A stretch of DNA of 30,364 bases, taken from the NCBI GenBank assembly GCA_002176905.1, contig MSYE01000099.1, forward strand, positions 1-30,364. The letters are read 5' to 3'. The stretch's first letter is position 1. Every line of letters begins with the position of its first letter. The notes under the pieces are model-generated. The model saw only the letters and a list, made by a program, of their open reading frames with translations, was not told where the DNA came from and did no database searches. This stretch comes from a bacterium F11 (GTDB taxonomy: Bacteria; Elusimicrobiota; Elusimicrobia; F11). Shown here piece after piece: positions 8,982 through 17,419 of the stretch. A program made the position numbers and the translations under genes.

Positions 8982-10339
8982 TTATCGATACATCCTACGG
9001 TTCTCCACAAGTTCGACGGGGACCTTTTCTGGACCGCCTGGTTAGAATTGATTGGGTTCTCATTTCTGCCACATTGGCGGTGGTCCTCATTGGAATTTCA
9101 ATGGTTCATTCAACAGAAATGGGCGTTGGATCAGGCTTGGTATTGAGGCAAAGTTTGGCTGCTCTCTTTGGAATAATCGGGATGATCTTTCTCACCCTCC
9201 TTCCTTACCAAGTATTTCGATCATATGTCCGTCCTATTTATGGTGTGATGATCTTGTTGTTATTGGGAGTTCTCATTTTTGGAGTAAATTTACGGGGAAC
9301 AAAAGGTTGGTTCCATTTTGGGCCAATCTACGTTCAGGCTTCTGAAATGGCCAAGATCCTATTTGTTCTGACCATGGCGGGGTATCTAGACCGCCGCATT
9401 CAATGGTACACTCCCCAAGCCCTTTTTATCCCCTTCATCATTGCCCTGATCCCCATCGGTATGATTCTTCTTCAGCCTGATTTGTCATCCAGCTTGGTGT
9501 TCTTTCCAACCACATTGTTGATGTTTTATTTTTCGGGTGCCAGAACCCTTCATTTGTTGGCTGTATGTTTGGTTGGAGGCTTGGCCACAGGGATTCCTCT
9601 GATTTCAACTTATTTTGATTTGATTGAGGGTTCCTTGTCCAATAAACCCGTCATTCTCTATTTCGCGAATGCGTTAAAGGGAGGATGGGCTGGCCTGGGA
9701 TTGTTTCTTGGAGTGGGATTATCTCTTAGTTTGATTTGGTGGTTTCTTCGAAGAATGAGAGTTTATATTCCCACCACTTATCTCTGGATTACCATGTTTC
9801 TTATTGGTCTTGGGATCCTGGGTGCGGTGGCCAGTCAGCATGCATTAAAGGATTATCAACGGAAACGCTTGGTGGCTTTTATTAATCCGAATATTGATCC
9901 CTTGGGAAGCGGATACAACGTTCGACAATCCCAGATTGCGATTGGTTCTGGACGGGTCATTGGTAAGGGATACGGAAAAGGCTCTCAGTCTCGATTGGGT
10001 TTTCTTCCCAGTCGACACACGGACTTTATTTTTTCTGTGGTGGGAGAAGAATTGGGATTTGCCAGGGCTGTGCTAATTTTGGCGCTCTATTTTCTCATCA
10101 TTTGGAGGGGATTTGAGATCGCCTTGGTTTCTCGAGATCGGTTTGGAAGTATCGTGGCAGCTGGATTTTCATCGATGTTTGCATTCTATTTCCTCTTAAA
10201 TCTTGGAATGACAATGGGGATGGCTCCGGTTGCGGGTGTTCCCTTACCACTTGTTTCTTATGGTGGTTCCTCAATGGTGAGTTCGCTCTTGGCCATTGGG
10301 TTGTTGATCTCCATTCAAATGCGGCGGTATTTGTTATGA
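8978..10339 (+). CDS. rodA: Peptidoglycan glycosyltransferase RodA (SEDS family)
   Basis: Polymerises lipid II into glycan strands during cell elongation, with PBP2 as partner. The 453-residue product has about ten membrane segments. Family motifs include the stretch after DYQRKRLVAFINPNIDPLGSGYN (the loop that carries the proposed catalytic Asp), then VRQSQIAIGSGRVIGKGYGKGSQSRLGFLPSRHTDFIFSVVGEELGF and the C-terminal GVPLPLVSYGGSSM. It is some 70-80 residues longer than the usual ~370. The extra length is mainly in the middle (about residues 210-275), where LISTYFDLIEGSLSNKPVILYF and further hydrophobic segments sit. ATGA overlaps at both ends couple it to mrdA and the next gene. Confidence 0.95.
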   Translation: MIIDTSYGSPQVRRGPFLDRLVRIDWVLISATLAVVLIGISMVHSTEMGVGSGLVLRQSLAALFGIIGMIFLTLLPYQVFRSYVRPIYGVMILLLLGVLIFGVNLRGTKGWFHFGPIYVQASEMAKILFVLTMAGYLDRRIQWYTPQALFIPFIIALIPIGMILLQPDLSSSLVFFPTTLLMFYFSGARTLHLLAVCLVGGLATGIPLISTYFDLIEGSLSNKPVILYFANALKGGWAGLGLFLGVGLSLSLIWWFLRRMRVYIPTTYLWITMFLIGLGILGAVASQHALKDYQRKRLVAFINPNIDPLGSGYNVRQSQIAIGSGRVIGKGYGKGSQSRLGFLPSRHTDFIFSVVGEELGFARAVLILALYFLIIWRGFEIALVSRDRFGSIVAAGFSSMFAFYFLLNLGMTMGMAPVAGVPLPLVSYGGSSMVSSLLAIGLLISIQMRRYLL

Positions 10340-11040
10340 GAGTTCAAAGTTTTCCTCCTGTGATAAACCAGAAAGTCCGGGTTCGATTGTCTAGGCAAGG
10401 ACCAGCTGTTTATCTCAGTCATCTAAACCAGATTGATGTTATCCGGCGCGCACTGGTTCAATCTGAGTGGCCCTTGGTGTATGCCCAAACCAAGAGACCA
10501 AAAATGCGAATAGGTTTTGGACCTGCCATATCTGTTGGATATGCCTCACAGTCAGAGCTATTTGATGTGGACCTCAAATCGCGATTGGATTTGAGAAAGG
10601 CCATCTCCTCCCTCCAAGAGAAAATCGATCCAGGCTACTCTGTTTTGGAGGTTAAATCTGTTCCTCGTTTCTTTCCCTCTCTTGAGCAATCCATTAATGT
10701 CGCTTGTTATCAGGTGAAATCGGATTTGTTGATTGAGACCAAAGGACACTGGGACTCCTTTTGGGAAAAAAAGGTGTTTGAAGTAAAAAAGAAAAAAAGT
10801 GATCGAGAAGAAATCATCGAAGCGCGATCGCTGGTGCGCTCTTGGACCCTGAGTAAAAATGATCTCGAGTTGGTCCTTCGGTTTGGTCCAGGCCGAACCC
10901 TAAAACCAGAAAGAATTATTCAGGCAATATGTGGTTTTTCGGATGAAGAGATTGATGTGAGTCGTTCCGACTCTCAATTTCGAATTTGTCGAACCAAATT
11001 ATGTTTTGAAAAAGAGAATGGGGATCTTATCCCCATATAA
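10336..11040 (+). CDS. DUF2344 / TIGR03936-like protein, stand-alone, no radical SAM domain
   Basis: A 234-residue protein whose first half (KVRVRLSRQGPAVYLSHLNQIDVIRRAL, then TKRPKMRIGFGPAISVGYASQSELFDVDL) matches the DUF2344 family described as radical-SAM-linked. In most genomes this domain is fused to, or directly follows, a TIGR03960-type radical SAM protein just upstream of rng and rplU. Here the downstream neighbours are as expected (rng, rplU), but the radical SAM partner is absent and the ATG instead overlaps the rodA stop by 4 nt. The molecular role of the family is not established. The C-terminal half is basic (KKVFEVKKKKSDREE) and less conserved. Confidence 0.8.
   Translation: MRVQSFPPVINQKVRVRLSRQGPAVYLSHLNQIDVIRRALVQSEWPLVYAQTKRPKMRIGFGPAISVGYASQSELFDVDLKSRLDLRKAISSLQEKIDPGYSVLEVKSVPRFFPSLEQSINVACYQVKSDLLIETKGHWDSFWEKKVFEVKKKKSDREEIIEARSLVRSWTLSKNDLELVLRFGPGRTLKPERIIQAICGFSDEEIDVSRSDSQFRICRTKLCFEKENGDLIPI
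11018..11036 (+). other. Strong hairpin over the end of the DUF2344 gene
   Basis: ATGGGGAT (11018-11025), loop CTT, ATCCCCAT (11029-11036) form a perfect 8-bp GC-containing stem covering the last codons, directly before the stop. It is followed by an A-run, not a T-run, so it is not a standard terminator on the + strand; it may stabilise or attenuate the message before rng. Confidence 0.35.
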
Positions 11041-11101
11041 AAAAATGTGTCTCCTCATGTTTAATTGAGAGGGACAAGTATTTAGAAGGAAGATAATAAT
11101 T

Positions 11102-12535
11102 ATGGAAAAAATAAAAAAACAAATATTGGCCAGTGCATCCTCAGACGAGGTTGTTGTGGCCATTATGGAAAATGATCGACTTGCAGAAATCCTTATTGAT
11201 CGTCATGGCAGTGGTGGTCAAAAAGTTGTTGGAAATATCTACAAGGGACGAGTCGAAAATGTCTTACCAGGCATCTCGTCCGCTTTTGTCGATGTCGGAC
11301 AAGAGAAAAACGCATATCTTTATATTACGGATATTTTGAATAACGAAAATGAAAAGAATGTAGATAAGCTTTTAAGGAAGGGAGATCCCATCTTGGTCCA
11401 AGTTGCCAAAGAAGCGATTGGAACAAAGGGGATGAAGGTGACCATGGATTTGACCCTTCCTGGACGATATCTGATTTTAATGCCAATGAACAAAAATGTC
11501 GGTGTTTCTCGCCAAATCGAGGAGTTTTCTGAACGGGAACGGCTTCGAAAAATTGTGGAGTCTTTAAAACCACCTGGTGGGGTCATTGTCCGAACCGAAG
11601 CGGAGGGAGCTGACGAAAGGGCATTGAGAAGAGAAATGAGATATTTGGCTCGACTTTGGGAAAATGTAAAGAAAAGGTCCGAAAAGTTAAATAAAGGTTT
11701 GGTTCATAAAGAATTGGGATTAACCTTTCAAATTATTCGGGATATGTTTACAGAAGACGTGGATAGTTTCCTGCTTGATAATCGTCAAGAATACGAAGAT
11801 GTCAGGGGATTTGTGGAAATGTTGGCCCCTGAATTGGCCGAGCGTGTGCGTTTGTATCAAAACACCACGCCTCTCTTTCGAGCCTTTAATATTGATGATG
11901 AAGTTCAGCGCTTACATGGTCCCAGGGTTGATCTTCCTTCAGGCGGTCACATTGTTATTCAAGAAGCAGAATCCTTGTGCGCCATTGATGTGAACACGGG
12001 GAAATTTACTGGAAAATCATCCCAGGAAGAGACCGTAACCGCTACCAACATGGAGGCTGCTGTTGAAGTCATAAAACAGCTCCGGTTACGGAACATTGGG
12101 GGAATTGTGGTGATCGATTTCATTGATATGAAAAGAAGGCGCAACCGGGAACGGGTTACCCATACTCTTGCTCGTGCAGCCAAAAACGATCATGCCAAAA
12201 TCAAGATCCTCCCCATTACGCGGTTGGGTCTTGTGGAAATGACAAGGGAGAGGCGAAGAGAGTCTCTTCAAGCCATGTTGGGTGAGCCTTGTCGAGAGTG
12301 TGCAGGAAGTGGCTGGGTTCTTTCACAAGAGTCCCTCTTCTTGAAAATTCAGAAAGAAATTTTTCAAATGACAAAAGGAAGGACGGATGGAAAGTTGAAA
12401 ATACACCTTCAAACCGGCTTGGCTCATTATTTCATTGAAAACAAATCCCGCCTCCAAAAAAGGATTCACCGGGATCCTGAGGTGGTCGAGGATGATAACT
12501 TGTCCTGGGATCAATACCGCATTGTGATTGAATAA
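11102..12535 (+). CDS. rng: Ribonuclease G (RNase E/G family)
   Basis: Endoribonuclease of rRNA maturation and mRNA decay. The 477-residue product is the RNase G size and lacks the long C-terminal scaffold of RNase E. Visible parts: the S1-like domain (about 38-120, VGNIYKGRVENVLPGISSAFVDVG), the DNase I-like catalytic domain with metal-binding D296 (CAIDVNTGKFTGK) and D339 (VVIDFIDMKRRRNR), and a zinc-link region with C397 and C400 (EPCRECAGSGW) for dimerisation. An AAGGA lies 11 nt before the ATG. It precedes rplU as in many proteobacteria. RNase E/G naming is by length. Confidence 0.93.
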   Translation: MEKIKKQILASASSDEVVVAIMENDRLAEILIDRHGSGGQKVVGNIYKGRVENVLPGISSAFVDVGQEKNAYLYITDILNNENEKNVDKLLRKGDPILVQVAKEAIGTKGMKVTMDLTLPGRYLILMPMNKNVGVSRQIEEFSERERLRKIVESLKPPGGVIVRTEAEGADERALRREMRYLARLWENVKKRSEKLNKGLVHKELGLTFQIIRDMFTEDVDSFLLDNRQEYEDVRGFVEMLAPELAERVRLYQNTTPLFRAFNIDDEVQRLHGPRVDLPSGGHIVIQEAESLCAIDVNTGKFTGKSSQEETVTATNMEAAVEVIKQLRLRNIGGIVVIDFIDMKRRRNRERVTHTLARAAKNDHAKIKILPITRLGLVEMTRERRRESLQAMLGEPCRECAGSGWVLSQESLFLKIQKEIFQMTKGRTDGKLKIHLQTGLAHYFIENKSRLQKRIHRDPEVVEDDNLSWDQYRIVIE

Positions 12536-12601
12536 CCAACTTCAATATGGCTATAAAACAATTGAATGTGAGCTATTATGGCTGTACCGCACTCGTTAAT
12601 A

Positions 12602-12630
12602 TTGACCCCGTTCACTTTATTAGCTAAAAT
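12602..12630 (+). promoter_or_regulatory. Promoter giving a probably leaderless rplU mRNA
   Basis: TTGACC (12602-12607), a 17-bp spacer and TAAAAT (12625-12630) form a near-consensus sigma-70 promoter. The start site expected about 7 nt after the -10 element is near 12637, only about 3 nt before the rplU ATG at 12640. No ribosome binding site is visible between them. It lies in the 104-nt gap between rng and rplU. Confidence 0.6.
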
Positions 12631-12639
12631 CGTTCGATT

Positions 12640-12966
12640 ATGGATTCATACGCTATTGTTCAAACAGGTGGAAAGCAGTACAGGGTATCCGAGGGTGATC
12701 TCCTCCGGGTTGAGAAGGTGAGTGGCAAAACCGGAGAAAACATCAAACTAGATAATGTCTTGTTTGTTCGTAACGAAGGGAAATCCATTCCAGGACAACC
12801 AACGGTTTCGGGTGCCACGGTCACTGCTCAAGTGGTTCGGCATTTCCGGGCTCCAAAAATCATTGTTTTTAAACAACGGCAAAAGAAGGTTTATCGAAAG
12901 ACCCAAGGTCACCGGCAATCCTTAACGGAACTACGAATTAAACAAATCTCTTTTCCAAAAATATAA
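12640..12966 (+). CDS. rplU: 50S ribosomal protein L21
   Basis: Large-subunit protein binding 23S rRNA. The 108-residue product starts MDSYAIVQTGGKQYRVSEGD and contains VVRHFRAPKIIVFKQRQKKVYRKTQGHRQ, the L21 signature at the usual length. The in-frame TAA of the -10 element (12625) rules out a longer start, and no ribosome binding site precedes the ATG, consistent with leaderless initiation from the adjacent promoter. It is followed by rpmA and obgE, the near-universal rplU-rpmA-obg order. Confidence 0.97.
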   Translation: MDSYAIVQTGGKQYRVSEGDLLRVEKVSGKTGENIKLDNVLFVRNEGKSIPGQPTVSGATVTAQVVRHFRAPKIIVFKQRQKKVYRKTQGHRQSLTELRIKQISFPKI

Positions 12967-13002
12967 CCTTTTTACCCCCAACTTCTAGACTAGGATAACA
13001 AC

Positions 13003-13293
13003 ATGGCACATACAAAAGCACAAGGTTCAACTCAAAACGGACGCGATTCAGCAGGTCAAAGGCTAGGCGTTAAACGATACGGAAATCAATTTGTCCATGC
13101 AGGTGAGGTGTTGGTACGTCAAAATGGAACCAAATTTCATCCAGGACTCAATGTCCTTCGCGGAAAAAATGACAACCTCTATGCCAAGGCAACCGGTGTG
13201 GTTCGATTTGATTGGGTTAGACGAACACCTGGCCGATGGGGTGGCCGCCGTCGTGTGAGTGTGATTCCTTCCCAAGCCGTAGAAAATAAGTAA
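13003..13293 (+). CDS. rpmA: 50S ribosomal protein L27
   Basis: Large-subunit protein whose N-terminus reaches the peptidyl-transferase centre. The 96-residue product begins [27 protein letters not shown], so it has the direct, uncleaved type of N-terminus without the Firmicutes extension. It continues with [25 protein letters not shown] at 12992-12995 lies 7 nt before the ATG. It is 36 nt downstream of rplU. Confidence 0.97.
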   Translation: MAHTKAQGSTQNGRDSAGQRLGVKRYGNQFVHAGEVLVRQNGTKFHPGLNVLRGKNDNLYAKATGVVRFDWVRRTPGRWGGRRRVSVIPSQAVENK

Positions 13294-13403
13294 TCCTTCC
13301 TTTTTGAATCTGTTTGCTAATTAACAAGGTGGTATCACCAATCATAGGTGTCCTTCGTCTTGAAGCTCCTTTATTTCCTTAACAAAGACGCTTAACTTAT
13401 TTT

Positions 13404-14672
13404 ATGTTTATCGACAAAGCCAACATTATCGTAAAAGCCGGGAGTGGGGGAGACGGTTGTATGTCTTTCCGACGGGAAAAATACGTTCCCAAAGGTGGTC
13501 CCAATGGGGGGGATGGAGGAGAAGGGGGGCATGTCTTTTTCCGGGCCAATCCTCATTTGAAAACCCTTCTTGATTTTGCACGTCGTCCCAAATTTGAAGC
13601 AGAACGGGGGGATGATGGGCGGGGAAAAAAACAATTTGGTCGTGATGGAAAAGATTTGGTCCTCGATGTCCCCTGTGGAACCGTGATAAAAGAAGGTGAA
13701 GAAACAATAGCCGATCTTCTTGGATCGGGTGAGATGGTTCGGGTTTGCAAAGGCGGACAAGGAGGAAGGGGAAATGTCCATTTTAAATCCAGTGTTCGAC
13801 AAGCTCCTCGTATAGCAGAGAGAGGAGAACCGGGTGAAAGCAGAAGTCTTCGTCTTCAGTTGAAGTTGATTGCCGATGTCGGGCTTCTGGGAATGCCCAA
13901 TGCGGGAAAATCAACACTCCTTTCTCGTTTTACCAGAGCCCATCCCAAAATAGCTGATTATCCCTTTACCACCCTTTCTCCCAATTTGGGTGTGGCATCT
14001 TATCAATACCGGGAATTGGTTTTTGCGGATATTCCCGGCCTTATTGAAGGATCTCATGCTGGAAAAGGATTGGGACATCAGTTTCTTCAACATATTGAGA
14101 GGACGCGGATCCTTGTTCATGTTGTTGATCCTCTTGGATTTGGGGGAAAGAGTCCAAAAGAAAATATTCGTATTATTGAAAAGGAACTTAAACGGTACTC
14201 CCCCTTGCTTGCCAAAAAACCAACAATACTGGTAATTAACAAACAGGACCTGACCGATGCCAATCTTGTTTTTAAGGACATTAAAAAGGCATATCGTCGT
14301 AGAAAGGTGTTGGCCATCTCAGGTGTATCAGGAGAAGGAATAAATCAATTGTTGGCCGAATCCATTCAATTGCTTGATAAGACACCTCTCGAGCAGAAGA
14401 AAATAGAAAAGGCAGTTAAACCCCCACGAATCATGTTGGATCCTGAATTTTGGGTTGAAAAAGATCCCTTAAGTTATATTGTGAAAGGGAAAAAAGTGGA
14501 ACGTCTTGTGGCAATGACCAATTTTAGCTTGGACGAAGGAATTGAACGCACCCAGCATATTCTCAAAAAAATGGGAGTAGAGAAGGCTCTTGTTTCCAAA
14601 GGAGCAAAAAGAGGAGACCCAGTGACCATCGGCGAAGTAGAATTTACGTTTGATCCTGATGAGATTCGCTAG
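13404..14672 (+). CDS. obgE: GTPase Obg
   Basis: Ribosome-associated GTPase involved in 50S assembly and stress control. The 422-residue product has three domains: the glycine-rich Obg fold (about 1-158, KAGSGGDGCMSFRREKYVPKGGP), the G domain (about 159-325; P-loop GMPNAGKST at 163-171, DIPG at 209-212, NKQD at 279-282) and a C-terminal OCT domain (about 350-422). No ribosome binding site is evident before the ATG at 13404. The 110-nt gap after rpmA contains only weak dyads (GGTGGTATCACC near 13328) and no clear terminator. Confidence 0.97.
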   Translation: MFIDKANIIVKAGSGGDGCMSFRREKYVPKGGPNGGDGGEGGHVFFRANPHLKTLLDFARRPKFEAERGDDGRGKKQFGRDGKDLVLDVPCGTVIKEGEETIADLLGSGEMVRVCKGGQGGRGNVHFKSSVRQAPRIAERGEPGESRSLRLQLKLIADVGLLGMPNAGKSTLLSRFTRAHPKIADYPFTTLSPNLGVASYQYRELVFADIPGLIEGSHAGKGLGHQFLQHIERTRILVHVVDPLGFGGKSPKENIRIIEKELKRYSPLLAKKPTILVINKQDLTDANLVFKDIKKAYRRRKVLAISGVSGEGINQLLAESIQLLDKTPLEQKKIEKAVKPPRIMLDPEFWVEKDPLSYIVKGKKVERLVAMTNFSLDEGIERTQHILKKMGVEKALVSKGAKRGDPVTIGEVEFTFDPDEIR

Positions 14673-14693
14673 AAAAATTCTAAACTCACAACT

Positions 14694-15782
14694 ATGAGAT
14701 GGGTCATTAAAGTTGGTTCAGCCGTAATTTCAAATCCCGAGGGAGGATTGAACAGGTCCTCTATCGAACGTGTTGCTGCCCAGGTGGCCAAACTCCAACA
14801 AAACGGAAACGAGGTCATTTTGGTGAGCTCGGGTGCCATCTCAGCAGGAGTGGGACGGTTGGGTTGGCAGGAAAGACCATCTGATTTGCGGATGAAACAG
14901 TCCGCTGCCGCAGTGGGACAGCTTGCCCTTATGGAAGCCTATGAAGAGGTTTTTACCAGAGAGAACATAACCCCGGCCCAGATCCTTCTTACCAGAGAAG
15001 ATCTTCTTGATCGTCAGCGATACCTGAACATCCGTAACACACTGATGAATCTCTTGTCCCTGCAAACCATCCCTATTATCAATGAAAATGACAGTGTCTC
15101 CACTGATGAAATTCAGTTTGGGGACAACGATAACCTATCCGCCATCGTGGCAATAAAAGTGGAAGCAGACCGATTGGTTTTGTTGTCAGATGTTCCGGGC
15201 CTCTATGAATCGATTGAATCAAAGAAGGTTATTCCTGTTGTTGACCGCATCACACCGGAACTCGAAAAAATGGCATTAAAGGAAATCGGTTCAAAATTGT
15301 CCGTTGGAGGGATGTCAGCCAAAATCCAAGCCGCCAAAATGGCCACCTCTGCTGGGGTAGAAACTTGGATCTCATCTGGAGAGAGCACTGATATTTTGGA
15401 AAGAATTCATCAGTCCGATCCTTCCGCTGGTACCCGTTTTCTCTCACGAAAAGAGAAATTTGCATCCCGGCATGCCTGGATTGCTTTTGGACGGACCACC
15501 AGGGGTATTCTTGTTGTCGATGATGGCGCTACGAGGGCCTTGGTGGAAGGCCGAAAAAGTCTTCTTCCCAAAGGGATTGCCTCTATCAAAGGGAATTTCT
15601 CAATGGGAGACACCGTGATTTTGAAGTCCAAGAAAGGAGTTGAGATAGGCAGAGGCCTAGTTAATTACAACGCCACCGAAGTTAAGAAAATTAAGGGCCA
15701 CCACAGCAAAGAGATTGGTTCTCTCCTTGGCCGAGCTGCGGCTGATGAGGTTATTCATCGAGATAATCTGGTACTTCTGTAA
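14694..15782 (+). CDS. proB: Glutamate 5-kinase
   Basis: First step of proline synthesis: glutamate + ATP to gamma-glutamyl phosphate. The 362-residue product has an amino-acid kinase domain (about 1-255) with VIKVGSAVISNPEGG, VSSGAISAGVGRLGW, PIINENDSVSTDEIQFGDND and KLSVGGMSAKIQAAKMA, and a C-terminal PUA domain (about 270-355) as in the long E. coli-type enzyme. proA is not in the window. No ribosome binding site is visible before the ATG. The stop overlaps the ychF start by one base (TAATG). Confidence 0.96.
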   Translation: MRWVIKVGSAVISNPEGGLNRSSIERVAAQVAKLQQNGNEVILVSSGAISAGVGRLGWQERPSDLRMKQSAAAVGQLALMEAYEEVFTRENITPAQILLTREDLLDRQRYLNIRNTLMNLLSLQTIPIINENDSVSTDEIQFGDNDNLSAIVAIKVEADRLVLLSDVPGLYESIESKKVIPVVDRITPELEKMALKEIGSKLSVGGMSAKIQAAKMATSAGVETWISSGESTDILERIHQSDPSAGTRFLSRKEKFASRHAWIAFGRTTRGILVVDDGATRALVEGRKSLLPKGIASIKGNFSMGDTVILKSKKGVEIGRGLVNYNATEVKKIKGHHSKEIGSLLGRAAADEVIHRDNLVLL

Positions 15783-16849
15783 TGGAAATTGGAATCATTG
15801 GTCTCCCCAATGTGGGGAAATCATCTTTATTTAATGCTTTAACCGCGGCAGGCGTTCCTTCCGAAAACTTCCCATTTACCACAATCGAACCCAATGTGGG
15901 CGTTGTTCCCCTTAAGGATGAACGACTCGATTTTCTGGCCAACCTTTTTAAAATCCCCAAAAAAGTAGCGGCTCCTATTCGCTTCGTTGATATTGCTGGT
16001 CTTGTTCCCGGGGCGAGTAAAGGAGAAGGCCTTGGAAACAAATTCTTGGGCCATATCCGAGAAGTGGATGCCATCTGCCAAATCGTTCGCTGTTTTGAGG
16101 ATAAAGATGTGGTTAATGTTTTGGGAGAGTTAGATCCCATTAAAGATGTGGAGGTTGTCTCCACCGAGTTGTTACTGGCAGATCTTGAACACACCGAAAA
16201 GATGATCGATAAAGTTCAAGGAGCTGCGCGAACAGGTCAAAAGGAAGCCAAACAAAAAAGAGACATTCTTGAGAAGGTTCATAAAAATTTAAAAGAAGGT
16301 CGTCCCGTTCGAGAACATCAACTCCCTTTGGAGCAAATCCACGAATACCATTTTTTAACAGCCAAACCGGTTCTCTATGTTGGAAATGTTGGAGAATCCT
16401 CAGCTCACCTTTTTGAAGCGTTGGTTTCCTGGGCCAAGGAGAAGAAAGCCCCGGTTTTGGATTTAAATGCCAAACTCGAAGAGGAGATCATGGCACTTCC
16501 ACCAGAAGAAAGAGGGCCTTATCGAGAGGCTTTAGAGACCAAAGATTCTGGTTTGGATCGACTAACACAGGCCGGACATCAGCTACTCAACCTTATTACT
16601 TTCTTTACAGCCAACCCAAAAGAAGCGCATGCTTGGAATATTCCTCTGGGAAGTTCGGTCCTCAAAGCCGCGGGTAAAGTTCACACCGATATGGAGAAGG
16701 GATTTATTCGGGCTGAAGTTTATCCTGTTGAGGAACTTCGATCAGCAGGCTCTCATTCCGAACTTCGTCAAAAAGGAAAAATCCGAATGGAAGGAAAAGA
16801 CTACAATGTCCGAGATGGTGACGTGGTATACATACACTTTAAAGTCTAG
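15782..16849 (+). CDS. ychF: Redox-regulated ATPase YchF (OLA1 family)
   Basis: Obg-related P-loop protein that prefers ATP. The 355-residue product has the P-loop GLPNVGKSS (7-15), DIAGLVPGASKGEGLGNKFL, and NVGE in place of the GTP-specifying NKxD, the hallmark of YchF. A helical insertion follows, with a C-terminal TGS domain (about 275-355, FFTANPKEAHAWNIPLGSS, RMEGKDYNVRDGDVVYIHF). The ATG shares a base with the proB stop, so translation is coupled. Its stop codon overlaps the stop of the convergent PilZ gene within one CTAG. Confidence 0.97.
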   Translation: MEIGIIGLPNVGKSSLFNALTAAGVPSENFPFTTIEPNVGVVPLKDERLDFLANLFKIPKKVAAPIRFVDIAGLVPGASKGEGLGNKFLGHIREVDAICQIVRCFEDKDVVNVLGELDPIKDVEVVSTELLLADLEHTEKMIDKVQGAARTGQKEAKQKRDILEKVHKNLKEGRPVREHQLPLEQIHEYHFLTAKPVLYVGNVGESSAHLFEALVSWAKEKKAPVLDLNAKLEEEIMALPPEERGPYREALETKDSGLDRLTQAGHQLLNLITFFTANPKEAHAWNIPLGSSVLKAAGKVHTDMEKGFIRAEVYPVEELRSAGSHSELRQKGKIRMEGKDYNVRDGDVVYIHFKV

Positions 16850-17334
16850 AATGGCATAAAAACTGAGAGGAAGATCATCGTTCCAAAAAGAATTGCCAGA
16901 AAAACAGCCAGTGATGGACTAAAAATAAAGTGGATGATGGCCGCAATGATGATTCCCCCTCCCAGTGAATAGATATAAGTCCGTTTTTTTAGCTCTTCAG
17001 CATAAGGAGATAAAAAACGGTTTAACTTGGCCTTCTGAAGAAGAGATAATCCCTCCAGCCTGATGCTGCACACGTAAAAACCACCCTCATTTTTGATTGA
17101 CAACACACGCCCTTTTAAAATGATGGGATCGACCTTTGGATTGACTCGAAATTCATATAAAGCGCCCTTGTGAGGGGCTTCATCTGTAGCAAAAGAAAAT
17201 CCCTGTTTTGATATGTTTCGGAGGCGACCCCCCTGCCCCAATTTTTTATTGGTGACGCAGTCTGTTGTATCAACTGGGAGACCCCAGCTCACCCGTGTCC
17301 AGTATCTTTTCTCATCAACCTTGTTTTTTTTCAT
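16846..17334 (-). CDS. PilZ-domain protein with two C-terminal membrane segments
   Basis: The 162-residue product carries the two parts of the c-di-GMP-binding PilZ signature: R10-x3-R14 (KRYWTR) and N40-x-S-x-x-G45 (NISKQG), followed by a beta-barrel sequence to about residue 105. Two hydrophobic stretches (about 120-137 and 140-158, VFLAILFGTMIFLSVF) would anchor it in the inner membrane, with the PilZ domain in the cytoplasm. It likely senses c-di-GMP; the output is unknown. It is divergent from the TPR gene across 85 nt and convergent with ychF. No strong ribosome binding site is visible. Confidence 0.75.
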   Translation of the reverse strand: MKKNKVDEKRYWTRVSWGLPVDTTDCVTNKKLGQGGRLRNISKQGFSFATDEAPHKGALYEFRVNPKVDPIILKGRVLSIKNEGGFYVCSIRLEGLSLLQKAKLNRFLSPYAEELKKRTYIYSLGGGIIIAAIIHFIFSPSLAVFLAILFGTMIFLSVFMPF

Positions 17335-17419
17335 TTTAATTCTGGATTGTTACAAGAAATTTACAAAAAGTTCGCCAAATCTTAAGGCCATCCCGGTATT
17401 CTGTTAAATAAATGAAAAG

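Noticed and set aside
13294..13403. Terminator or promoter between rpmA and obgE
   Set aside because: Only 4-bp dyads and no T-run; TTGAAG at 13360 has no well-spaced -10 element.
15751..16194. 147-codon minus-strand frame
   Set aside because: Antisense to the proB/ychF junction and the P-loop part of ychF; low-complexity serine/threonine-rich translation, not a gene.
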